The position numbers were made by a program, and so were the translations under genes. Below are positions 56,934 to 64,000 of a stretch of DNA of 64,000 nt, in pieces (within the stretch, counting starts at the first letter, position 1; each line of letters opens with the position of its first letter). The stretch lies in the NCBI GenBank assembly GCA_002862465.1, contig PKDD01000120.1:1-64000 (forward strand), read 5' to 3'. Source of the DNA: Haliea sp. (GTDB lineage: Bacteria; Pseudomonadota; Gammaproteobacteria; Pseudomonadales; Halieaceae). The notes under the pieces are model-generated. The model saw only the letters and a list, made by a program, of their open reading frames with translations, did no database searches and was not told where the DNA came from.

Positions 56934-59813
56934 ATGCAGACAGAGATCAACCAGGGCGGAACCGCCGCCGAAGTCATCACACCATCAAAGGAATCCTCTA
57001 CCGTTAGCGGCGCCATTGCCGCCACTGCGCCGGGTAAGTTGCGGGTCATTAAGCGCAACGGTACCGTTGTGCCCTTCGAGGCCAGTAAAATATCTGTCGC
57101 GATCACCAAAGCATTTCTCGCAGTAGAAGGAGGCACGGCAGCCGCATCCAGCCGCATCCATGAAACAGTCGCCAATTTAACCGACGTGGTAATGGCGACA
57201 TTTCAGCGCCGCATGCCGTCTGGCGGAACGATCCATATAGAAGATATACAAGATCAAGTAGAACTGTCCCTGATGCGGTCGGGAGAACATAAAATTGCTC
57301 GCGACTATGTCATATACCGAGAACAACAGGCGCAAAAACGAGCTGCCAAAATCGCTTTATCACCCGCAACCCAAGCCGCAGCCGGCAATATCACCGTGTT
57401 ACAGGCCGATGGCAGCCGCGCAGCCCTAGATATCGATCGCCTGCACACCATCGTCACCGAGGCATGCTTCGAACTCTCGGATGTTAGTGAGGCTGACATT
57501 CTCGATGAGGCCCTGAGGAATCTCTACGATGGCGTCAGCCAAGCTGAACTAAGCACGTCTCTTGTCATTACTGCTCGCACTATGATCGAACAAGAGCCCA
57601 ACTACTCTTTCGTCGCAGCCCGTCTGCTGTGTGATAATTTGCGATCTGAAGCTTTGACCTTCCTCGGGGTAGCTAGCAGCGCTACTCAACAAGATATGGA
57701 CGCTCTTTACTCCGTGGCACTATCGGCATATATCAAAGAGGGCATCAGGCTAGAGTTGTTGGCGCCCAATCTAGGAGAATACGACCTCGCAATACTCGGC
57801 GACGCGCTGCTGCCCGAGCGCGATCTACAGTTCACCTACCTTGGCTTACAAACTCTGTATGACCGCTACTTTATCCACAGCGATAACACCCGCATTGAGT
57901 TGCCACAGGTATTTTTCATGCGAGTAGCCATGGGGCTCGCGGTGGAAGAAGATGACCGCCACGCTAGAGCCATCGAGTTCTACCAATTACTGTCATCATT
58001 CGATTATATGAGTTCCACGCCAACGCTGTTCAATGCGGGCACATTACGGCCACAGTTGTCCTCCTGCTATCTCACAACGATACCGGACAATCTGTACGGC
58101 ATATATGGTGCGATTCAAGACAACGCTATGCTATCCAAATTTGCCGGTGGATTAGGCAATGATTGGACGCCAGTGCGCGCATTGGGTGCCTATATCAAAG
58201 GTACCAATGGGAAATCGCAGGGTGTGGTGCCTTTTCTCAAAGTCGTCAATGATACTGCGGTCGCAGTAAATCAAGGTGGCAAGCGTAAAGGGGCTGTATG
58301 TGCATATCTGGAGACCTGGCATCTGGACATCGAGGAGTTTATCGAACTGCGCAAAAATACGGGCGACGATCGCCGGCGCACGCACGACATGAACACCGCC
58401 AACTGGATACCTGATCTTTTCATGAAGCGGGTCTTCGACGGTGGTGACTGGACCCTGTTTTCCCCAAATGATGCGCCGGACCTCCATGATCTTTGCGGTA
58501 AAGCCTTCGAGGAGCGCTATGGCCAATATGAGGAAATGGCGCGCAAAGGTGAAATCAAGTTGCACAAGACCCTAAAAGCAGAAAATCTGTGGCGTAAGAT
58601 GCTGGGCATGCTGTTTGAGACTGGCCACCCTTGGATGACCTTCAAAGATCCTTGTAATCTGCGTTCACCACAACAACACGTCGGGGTTGTGCACTCTTCC
58701 AACCTCTGCACAGAGATCACCCTCAACACCAATAAAGATGAGATCGCAGTGTGTAACCTAGGCTCAGTTAACCTGCCTCAACATATTGATGAGAATGGAC
58801 TCAATCTGGAAAAACTGCAGCAAACCGTGCGCACGGCAGTCCGTATGCTAGACAACGTGATCAACATTAACTACTACTCGGTGCCCCAGGCCGAAGCATC
58901 TAACATGCGCCATCGCCCTATAGGCCTGGGCCTTATGGGTTTCCAAGATGCACTTTATAAGAAGCATCTTGCCTATGGCTCAGATGACGCAGTGGAATTC
59001 GCGGATCGCTCTATGGAAGCCATAAGCTATTACGCTATCGCAGCGTCTAGTGAATTAGCAGCGGAGCGTGGTTCTTACTCCAGTTATGAGGGTTCACTTT
59101 GGAGTCAGGGCGTCTTCCCACTTGATTCGCTTGATAAACTGATAGATGAGCGCGGCCAAGAGTATATTCAAGTTGACAAGAGCCAGACCCTAGACTGGGA
59201 CTCGCTGCGCGCGACCGTCAAAGTTCAAGGCATGCGCAACTCCAACGTAATGGCAATCGCTCCCACAGCGACTATCGCTAACATTACTGGCGTTTCTCAA
59301 TCGATCGAGCCGACCTACCAGAACTTATACGTCAAATCCAACCTGTCGGGCGAGTTTACTGTCGTAAACCCCTATTTAGTGCGCGACTTAAAGGGATGCG
59401 GGCTTTGGGATAAGGTCATGGTTAACGACCTGAAATACTACGATGGTAGCGTGCAGGCCATCGACCGCATACCATCAGACCTAAAGGCCATTTATTCGAC
59501 CGCGTTCGAAGTAGAGCCGCGTTGGCTGGTGGAGTCTGCTAGTCGCCGCCAGAAGTGGATAGACCAAGCGCAATCACTGAATCTGTATATCAATAACGCC
59601 AATGGTAAGAAGTTGGATGTCACTTACCGTATGGCTTGGTTCAGTGGACTGAAAACAACCTATTATCTTCGTTCACTAGCTGCGTCCGGCACAGAGAAGT
59701 CCACCATCGACACTGGCGCACTCAACTCAGTGTCGAACGAGTTTACAGGCGGACCTGCACCTGTTCCCGCGGCATGCTCGATAGACGAACCGGACTGCGA
59801 GGCTTGCCAGTAA
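56934..59813 (+). CDS. nrdA: Class Ia ribonucleotide reductase, large subunit
   Basis: Reduces ribonucleoside diphosphates. 959 residues, like the Pseudomonas enzyme and longer than E. coli NrdA (761). Two ATP cones lie before the core: LRVIKRNGTVVPFEASKIS (about 34) and ITVLQADGSRAALDIDRLH (about 153). The reductase core has SSCYLTTIPDN, SNLCTEITLNTNK and AVCNLGSVNLP, holding the active cysteines, and PTATIANITGVSQSIEP. The C-terminal CEAC pair exchanges with thioredoxin. TCGGAGAG lies before the ATG. Operon with nrdB (55 bases). Confidence 0.97.
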   Translation: MQTEINQGGTAAEVITPSKESSTVSGAIAATAPGKLRVIKRNGTVVPFEASKISVAITKAFLAVEGGTAAASSRIHETVANLTDVVMATFQRRMPSGGTIHIEDIQDQVELSLMRSGEHKIARDYVIYREQQAQKRAAKIALSPATQAAAGNITVLQADGSRAALDIDRLHTIVTEACFELSDVSEADILDEALRNLYDGVSQAELSTSLVITARTMIEQEPNYSFVAARLLCDNLRSEALTFLGVASSATQQDMDALYSVALSAYIKEGIRLELLAPNLGEYDLAILGDALLPERDLQFTYLGLQTLYDRYFIHSDNTRIELPQVFFMRVAMGLAVEEDDRHARAIEFYQLLSSFDYMSSTPTLFNAGTLRPQLSSCYLTTIPDNLYGIYGAIQDNAMLSKFAGGLGNDWTPVRALGAYIKGTNGKSQGVVPFLKVVNDTAVAVNQGGKRKGAVCAYLETWHLDIEEFIELRKNTGDDRRRTHDMNTANWIPDLFMKRVFDGGDWTLFSPNDAPDLHDLCGKAFEERYGQYEEMARKGEIKLHKTLKAENLWRKMLGMLFETGHPWMTFKDPCNLRSPQQHVGVVHSSNLCTEITLNTNKDEIAVCNLGSVNLPQHIDENGLNLEKLQQTVRTAVRMLDNVININYYSVPQAEASNMRHRPIGLGLMGFQDALYKKHLAYGSDDAVEFADRSMEAISYYAIAASSELAAERGSYSSYEGSLWSQGVFPLDSLDKLIDERGQEYIQVDKSQTLDWDSLRATVKVQGMRNSNVMAIAPTATIANITGVSQSIEPTYQNLYVKSNLSGEFTVVNPYLVRDLKGCGLWDKVMVNDLKYYDGSVQAIDRIPSDLKAIYSTAFEVEPRWLVESASRRQKWIDQAQSLNLYINNANGKKLDVTYRMAWFSGLKTTYYLRSLAASGTEKSTIDTGALNSVSNEFTGGPAPVPAACSIDEPDCEACQ

Positions 59814-59868
59814 GTAAACGCTGGCAAACCATTAATTACATCAAACAAACAATTAGGAAGGTAAAGAA

Positions 59869-61113
59869 ATGTTAAGTTGGGAAGATTACTACAAAGAAGA
59901 AGCGTCGCCTGCGAACTCTCCGATGTTGAGTATGCCAGACGCATCCGAGCAACCCACAGCACCTGCTATTGCTTCTCTCGCGACTCCTGCGCCGAAGCAA
60001 GAAAACCCAGACAACATGGACCTTGTCGCCAAAGCAATAAAGGCGGTCGAGCATATTGATGCTGCAGCGGGTCTTGATGAACTTGAGATGGGCGCAGCCA
60101 GAGTTTCGGTGGATGAGAAGGCCATGATCAACTGCCGCGCAGACCTTAATCAGTTAGTACCATTCAAGTATGACTGGGCCTGGCAGAAGTACATTGACGG
60201 TTGCGCCAACCACTGGATGCCGCAAGAGGTTAATATGACCGCTGACGTGGCGACATGGAAGAACCCGGAAGGCCTGACCGACGACGAGCGCCGTATCGTT
60301 ATGCGCAATCTCGGGTATTTTTCCACGGCGGATTCATTAGTCGCAAATAATCTGGTGCTAGCAATTTACCGGCTCATCACCAACCCAGAGTGTCGTCAGT
60401 ATATATTGCGCCAAGCATTTGAGGAGGCTATACATACTCACGCATACCAGTACTGTATTGAGTCGTTGGGAATGGATGAGGCCGAAGTTTTTAATATGTA
60501 CCGTGAAGTGCCTTCTGTCGCTAAAAAAGCGGCCTGGAGCCTCAGCCATACGCATGAGTTGAGTGACCCCAACTTCAACACCGGCACTCCAGAAACAGAT
60601 CAAACTTTGCTACGTAACTTAATTGGATTCTATGCCGTCACTGAAGGAATTTTCTTCTACTGCGGTTTCACCCAGATCCTTTCCATGGGCCGCCGTAATA
60701 AAATGATGGGCGTAGCGGAACAGTTCCAGTACATCCTGCGTGATGAGTCTATGCATCTGAACTTTGGTATCGATGTGATCAACCAGATCAAGCTTGAAAA
60801 TCCGCAGTTGTGGACACCTGAATTTCAACAAGAGACCATTCAAATGATTCTGGAGGGCACTCAGTTAGAGATCGAATACGCCCGTGACACCATGCCACGA
60901 GGGGTGCTGGGTATGAACGCAGCGATGATGGAGGAATATCTACACTTCATCGCCAACCGGCGCCTGGCTCAGTTGGGTTTGCCGGAACAGTACCTAGGCG
61001 CACAAAATCCTTTCCCTTGGATGTCTGAAATTATGGATTTGCGCAAAGAGAAAAATTTCTTCGAGACACGGGTAATTGAATACCAGACAGGCGGAGCTCT
61101 GACCTGGGATTAA
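59869..61113 (+). CDS. nrdB: Class Ia ribonucleotide reductase, small subunit
   Basis: Di-iron subunit that stores the tyrosyl radical. Di-iron ligands are seen in [19 protein letters not shown] and [14 protein letters not shown]. An N-terminal extension of about 80 residues precedes the core (Pro/Ala-rich, then [18 protein letters not shown]), as in the 415-residue Pseudomonas NrdB. 414 residues. AGGAAGG stands before the ATG. Confidence 0.97.
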   Translation: MLSWEDYYKEEASPANSPMLSMPDASEQPTAPAIASLATPAPKQENPDNMDLVAKAIKAVEHIDAAAGLDELEMGAARVSVDEKAMINCRADLNQLVPFKYDWAWQKYIDGCANHWMPQEVNMTADVATWKNPEGLTDDERRIVMRNLGYFSTADSLVANNLVLAIYRLITNPECRQYILRQAFEEAIHTHAYQYCIESLGMDEAEVFNMYREVPSVAKKAAWSLSHTHELSDPNFNTGTPETDQTLLRNLIGFYAVTEGIFFYCGFTQILSMGRRNKMMGVAEQFQYILRDESMHLNFGIDVINQIKLENPQLWTPEFQQETIQMILEGTQLEIEYARDTMPRGVLGMNAAMMEEYLHFIANRRLAQLGLPEQYLGAQNPFPWMSEIMDLRKEKNFFETRVIEYQTGGALTWD

Positions 61114-61198
61114 GATACGCAGGCGGTCAGTCTGACAGTCAGTTGATCGCCATATCGAAAGTAGATGCTGAGGAACAGCTCTCACCGAGGAATTTCGC

Positions 61199-61393
61199 AT
61201 GGCACATAATGATAAAAAATCTCCCGAAACAGAGGCTATCCTCATAGCACTAGACCAGCTCAGTCAGACTATTGATGTCATGACCAGCGTAGTCGGCCGT
61301 CTACGCAACCATATTCAACAGAAGGAGACAGCCGCTTCGGATCGAACCAAGGATTTACAGATCGAAATACAAGCCGATCGCATCTTACATTAG
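61199..61393 (+). CDS. Small helical protein downstream of nrdB
   Basis: A 64-residue ORF with GAGGAA placed 8 bases before the ATG. It is charged and helical: ALDQLSQTIDVMTSVVGRLRNHIQQKE has heptad-like hydrophobic spacing, so a small coiled coil is likely. There is no signal peptide or cysteine. It is 85 bases after nrdB and converges with the ApbE gene. No family recognised. Confidence 0.6.
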   Translation: MAHNDKKSPETEAILIALDQLSQTIDVMTSVVGRLRNHIQQKETAASDRTKDLQIEIQADRILH

Positions 61394-61430
61394 AGGCGGA
61401 GCGCTCTGGACGCACATAATCCGTTAAGTC

Positions 61431-62363
61431 TTACTCTCCGCTTACGTGCTGTGAAGCCATCAGACTACCATGACAGTTGAGATCCGCGTCTATCGCAAAC
61501 CACGGTAAACCCAAGTTATGCAGCCAATCCAACGCCTCGTCCGCAGGCTTTAACATGGCAATAGTTGCCGAACTGCCGGCTACAAGACACTGTTCCGCCA
61601 AGACACTAACAGCGACGAGACCCTGCACAGGCCAACCTGTGCGCGGATGCAAAATATGGCCGTAACGTTTTCCGTCCAAGTGCAAACAACGCTCGTAGTC
61701 ACCACTACTAGCCAACCCGCCTTCAGGTAGGTACACACCAGCCATCGCATGGTCTTTTTCTACCGGGTGCCGAATACCTATCGGCCAACCTGAAGTCTCA
61801 CGGGTGGCCCCTTGAGGACGGCCAAGAGCGACCATATCACCTGCTAGATCGATCAAAGCGGACGTAACCCCGTGACGTCGTAATTGCATCGCAGCACTGT
61901 CAGCAGCATACTCTTTCACGCAGCCGCCAAAATCCAGTTCCATGCCTACTTTGGGCAGATACACACTACCCTGATCCCGCTGCACCATATCCCACCCCAC
62001 TAACGGCAGCAAGGCCTCAATCTCTAACTCATCAGGGCAACGACCGGACTTGAAATCCCACGCCAAGCGAAGCACACCAGATGTCAGATCAAACAAACCA
62101 CCACTCTCACGCCATGCAGTATCGGCATAGCCCAGCAAGGCTGATGTTTCTGGATCAATCGATACCGGCACCCCAGCGCCAGCGGCGCTATTGATTCGGC
62201 TAGTCAAAGAGCCATCGAGGTAACGGCTGTATTTCATTTCGAGACGAGAAACCTCTGCGACAACCGCTTTAACCGCCGAGTCAGCCACTGCCTCATCACC
62301 TACATTTATACGCAGACAACAGGGGCCGCCCATTGCTTTAAAGCTATGTTCGATGCGCACCAT
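61431..62363 (-). CDS. FAD:protein FMN transferase (ApbE-like)
   Basis: Attaches FMN to Thr/Ser of target proteins through a phosphoester bond. The start FKAMGGPCCLRI, then the substrate segment LDFGGCVKEYAAD in place of the common DLGGIAKGYAVD, and the end ASSGDYERCLHLDGKRYGHILHPRTGWPV with the metal/flavin residues identify it. No signal peptide or lipobox is visible, so this copy may act in the cytosol. 310 residues. It lies 13 bases after the DUF3570 gene. Confidence 0.93.
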   Translation of the reverse strand: MVRIEHSFKAMGGPCCLRINVGDEAVADSAVKAVVAEVSRLEMKYSRYLDGSLTSRINSAAGAGVPVSIDPETSALLGYADTAWRESGGLFDLTSGVLRLAWDFKSGRCPDELEIEALLPLVGWDMVQRDQGSVYLPKVGMELDFGGCVKEYAADSAAMQLRRHGVTSALIDLAGDMVALGRPQGATRETSGWPIGIRHPVEKDHAMAGVYLPEGGLASSGDYERCLHLDGKRYGHILHPRTGWPVQGLVAVSVLAEQCLVAGSSATIAMLKPADEALDWLHNLGLPWFAIDADLNCHGSLMASQHVSGE

Positions 62364-62376
62364 CGACGCTCAGCCT

Positions 62377-63552
62377 TTATTTAAAGACGTAGCTCAGCCC
62401 AACGCCATAGCGCCAACTATCGACAAGTGCCGGAGATTCCTCGCCGCTGTATAGACCCCAACTCTCGTCTGTTTGATAACGCTCTGCATCTGCATTAATA
62501 GACCAGTTACCGATCTCGTAGTTAAGTCTCAAACCGTAAGAGAAAGCCCCAAACGCAGACAACCGATAATCGTCTGAAAAATAATTATTGTCGTCATCAT
62601 CGTTTACCACTACGGAAAAGAATTTTGCCCTGTCTTGGGTATAGTATCGGATGAACGGCGCAACGGTTATGTCTTGCCCAACATTCTGAATCCATGCGAC
62701 GTCAAGAGTCTGTGATGCGATGTCCCAGTCATCATCAAAATATCGATAATCCACATGCAGTGCAGCATTTTGCTCAACAAAAAACTGACGATATCCTACG
62801 CTTGCGGTCCACTCCTTGCGCTCATCCGGACGGTTATCCTTATACTTGTATGGGTCAGTGAGGTAACCGTCTCGGTAGGTATAACTAAGCCCAAAACGCA
62901 TAAGTGCCCGCTTACTAATAATACGTGATACGCCAATCCAAGCAGAACGTATGTCCTTAGTGGCTGCCAACGTATTAGTCGGATAGTTGCCCTGAGTCGG
63001 AGTAATATCATCATCGGATGCACTGACTGACGCGCTATAAGTCGTCAACCCATCGTCACTATTGAGCGAACCATCTAAACTCAGCGCATTAGATTCATAA
63101 TCGTCCTCATCGGAATATGTATAGTTAATTCCAGCAGTACCAGTGTCAAAATAGTAACGGGTAGTAACGCTTACTTCCGTCCGCGTATCCTCGATACTGG
63201 CTCCACTCATAGCAACCTTTGGATCGCCATCGTCCGCAAGACTTTCGCCAACGAACCATGGTGAGGCGCCGCTCAGGTCCTCCCAGCCGACGTCTACAGC
63301 GACGGACCAATCATCTGACACAGGGGCCAATAGATGGAACTGCGCGACATCAACATCCATTCTTTGGCTGCGACCCCCGAAGACCTTTTTAGCCGGTAGA
63401 TCATCTTCGGTATATTTACTGTAACGCATGCCTATTTCTGTAAAATCCGGAGGCGCATCTGCCACAGCGACGTTATAAGCCGGCAGCAACAGCGCACTTG
63501 AGGTTAGTGCGGCAAGTGTCTTGTTGCGCTCTTCGTGAGTCGATGATGCCAT
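62377..63552 (-). CDS. DUF3570 outer-membrane-like protein
   Basis: A 391-residue protein with signal-like residues near the N-terminus (LAALTSSALLLPAYNVAVA). The remainder has strong alternating beta pattern and aromatic girdles (TEVSVTTRYYFDTGTAGINYTYSDED, GLSYTYRDGY, WRYGVGLSYVFK at the end), as expected for a beta-barrel with a C-terminal Phe/aromatic. VGWEDLSGASPWF contains SGAS, similar to the FMN-attachment motif. The ATG at 63552 overlaps the DUF4266 stop as TGATG and is preferred over the GTG at 63561. Function unknown. Confidence 0.85.
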   Translation of the reverse strand: MASSTHEERNKTLAALTSSALLLPAYNVAVADAPPDFTEIGMRYSKYTEDDLPAKKVFGGRSQRMDVDVAQFHLLAPVSDDWSVAVDVGWEDLSGASPWFVGESLADDGDPKVAMSGASIEDTRTEVSVTTRYYFDTGTAGINYTYSDEDDYESNALSLDGSLNSDDGLTTYSASVSASDDDITPTQGNYPTNTLAATKDIRSAWIGVSRIISKRALMRFGLSYTYRDGYLTDPYKYKDNRPDERKEWTASVGYRQFFVEQNAALHVDYRYFDDDWDIASQTLDVAWIQNVGQDITVAPFIRYYTQDRAKFFSVVVNDDDDNNYFSDDYRLSAFGAFSYGLRLNYEIGNWSINADAERYQTDESWGLYSGEESPALVDSWRYGVGLSYVFK

Positions 63553-63758
63553 CAGTTGCACCCACAGCCACCGCCAGCGGCTCCGGTACCGCCTGACGAT
63601 GCTTCCTTGCTCGCATAAACCTGATTACGCAGGCGCGTCTCCATCACGTTGGGCTGCCACTGCATCTCGTCTTTAGAGAGAATACCACGCTCCCAAGGCT
63701 GCACTGTTTCGCAGCCGCACAACATCAAGGGAAGTAAAAGTCCGGTCAGATATTTCAA
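63552..63758 (-). CDS. DUF4266 lipoprotein
   Basis: A 68-residue protein. The signal peptide ends in the lipobox LMLCGCE, so it should be lipidated and in the outer membrane. The mature part is QPWERGILSKDEMQW followed by a Gly-rich C-terminus that ends GGGCGCN, with two Cys almost at the end. It is coupled by one base to the DUF3570 gene and follows the thioredoxin-like gene after 5 bases. Function unknown; family pairing with DUF3570 is common. Confidence 0.88.
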   Translation of the reverse strand: MKYLTGLLLPLMLCGCETVQPWERGILSKDEMQWQPNVMETRLRNQVYASKEASSGGTGAAGGGCGCN

Positions 63759-63763
63759 ATTTT

Positions 63764-64000
63764 TTATTCCTTTAGCAGCATCACAATTTCGGCTCGCAAT
63801 TGCTCGCCGTCACTTTTTCGAAAACCCTGGTGAATCTCGCGCACCACGCCTTGTCGATCGATAAGATAACCTGTAGGCATCCCCATAATTCCATAGGCTT
63901 GCGGCGAAACGCCCTCACCGTCTCGGACCACAAGATAGCTCACTGGAATATCAGACAAAAATTGCTGAGCGTCCGCTTCTACTTCATCGACGTTGATAGC
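63764..64000 (-). CDS. TlpA-like thioredoxin-domain protein, N-terminus beyond the window
   Basis: Only the C-terminal 78 residues are present, since the frame stays open to base 64000 (AINVDEVEADAQQFLSDIP leads in). The TTG at 63958 is not a real start. MGMPTGYLIDRQGVVREIHQGF contains the cis-Pro and beta-strand region of the TlpA/ResA family. The catalytic CxxC lies outside the window. It is the first gene of the ApbE-DUF3570-DUF4266 operon in this direction. Confidence 0.85.
   Translation of the reverse strand, partial: AINVDEVEADAQQFLSDIPVSYLVVRDGEGVSPQAYGIMGMPTGYLIDRQGVVREIHQGFRKSDGEQLRAEIVMLLKE

Noticed and set aside
1-64000. CRISPR arrays, prophage genes, insertion sequences, rRNA operon
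   Set aside because: No regular repeat-spacer series, phage structural genes, transposases or terminal repeats were found by reading; the only tandem repeats are AATTC and GGTTTA.

Overview
The window comes from a Gram-negative gammaproteobacterium, most likely a marine heterotroph of the Cellvibrionales type (Halieaceae, Spongiibacteraceae or relatives). Three things point there: a complete Tol-Pal locus next to ruvCAB and ybgC, the lipB-ybeD-dacA-rlpA-mltB-rodA-mrdA-rlmH-rsfS-nadD-proA block, and a long Pseudomonas-type NrdA with two ATP cones. The taxon is inferred from gene order and protein style; no 16S rRNA gene is present. Almost the whole window is chromosomal, with a catabolic island on the left and conserved housekeeping operons on the right. 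I see no CRISPR array, prophage or insertion sequence.

Layout. 1-5.9 kb: the 3' part of a beta-propeller/DUF1080 protein, a decayed M48-peptidase-like remnant, ilvD, an MscS channel and a small Gln-rich exported protein. 5.9-7.2 kb: a gene-poor stretch ending in an AATTC tandem repeat. 7.2-20.5 kb: a catabolic island with an acyl-CoA synthetase, a flavin monooxygenase, a quinoprotein dehydrogenase, a tightly coupled ACAD/APH-kinase/SDR/HAD operon, a divergent TetR gene with a 25-bp palindrome in the shared promoter region, an alpha/beta hydrolase and two tandem DUF1214-like proteins. 20.9-32.2 kb: tRNA-Lys with its own promoter and terminator, then a long minus-strand run queC-queE-cpoB-pal-tolB-tolA-tolR-tolQ-ybgC-ruvB-ruvA-ruvC-aspS-fmdB. 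32.4-40.5 kb: an HU-like protein with a Lys/Ala tail, proS, AraC and LuxR regulators, a PuuA-like ligase, a fatty-acid desaturase and glutathione peroxidase. 40.6-52.2 kb: prfC and the lipoate/cell-wall/rlmH/nadD/proA block. 52.3-61.4 kb: a DsbA/HCCA-like protein, peroxiredoxin, grxD, argD, argF and nrdAB with a DnaA box upstream. 61.4-64 kb: an ApbE-DUF3570-DUF4266-TlpA cluster running off the end.

Two loci stand out. First, the catabolic island reads as one route: secondary alcohol to ketone (quinoprotein), to ester or lactone (Baeyer-Villiger-like monooxygenase), to hydroxy acid (hydrolase), to acyl-CoA (AMP ligase), then phosphorylation and elimination of a 4-hydroxyacyl-CoA (APH kinase plus ACAD) into beta-oxidation. 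The HAD + APH + ACAD set equals the domain set of vertebrate ACAD10 and resembles the levulinate (lva) logic of Pseudomonas. Second, the ApbE cluster places a flavin transferase beside a predicted outer-membrane DUF3570 protein that carries an SGAS motif similar to covalent-FMN sites. Both are inferences from context and motifs.
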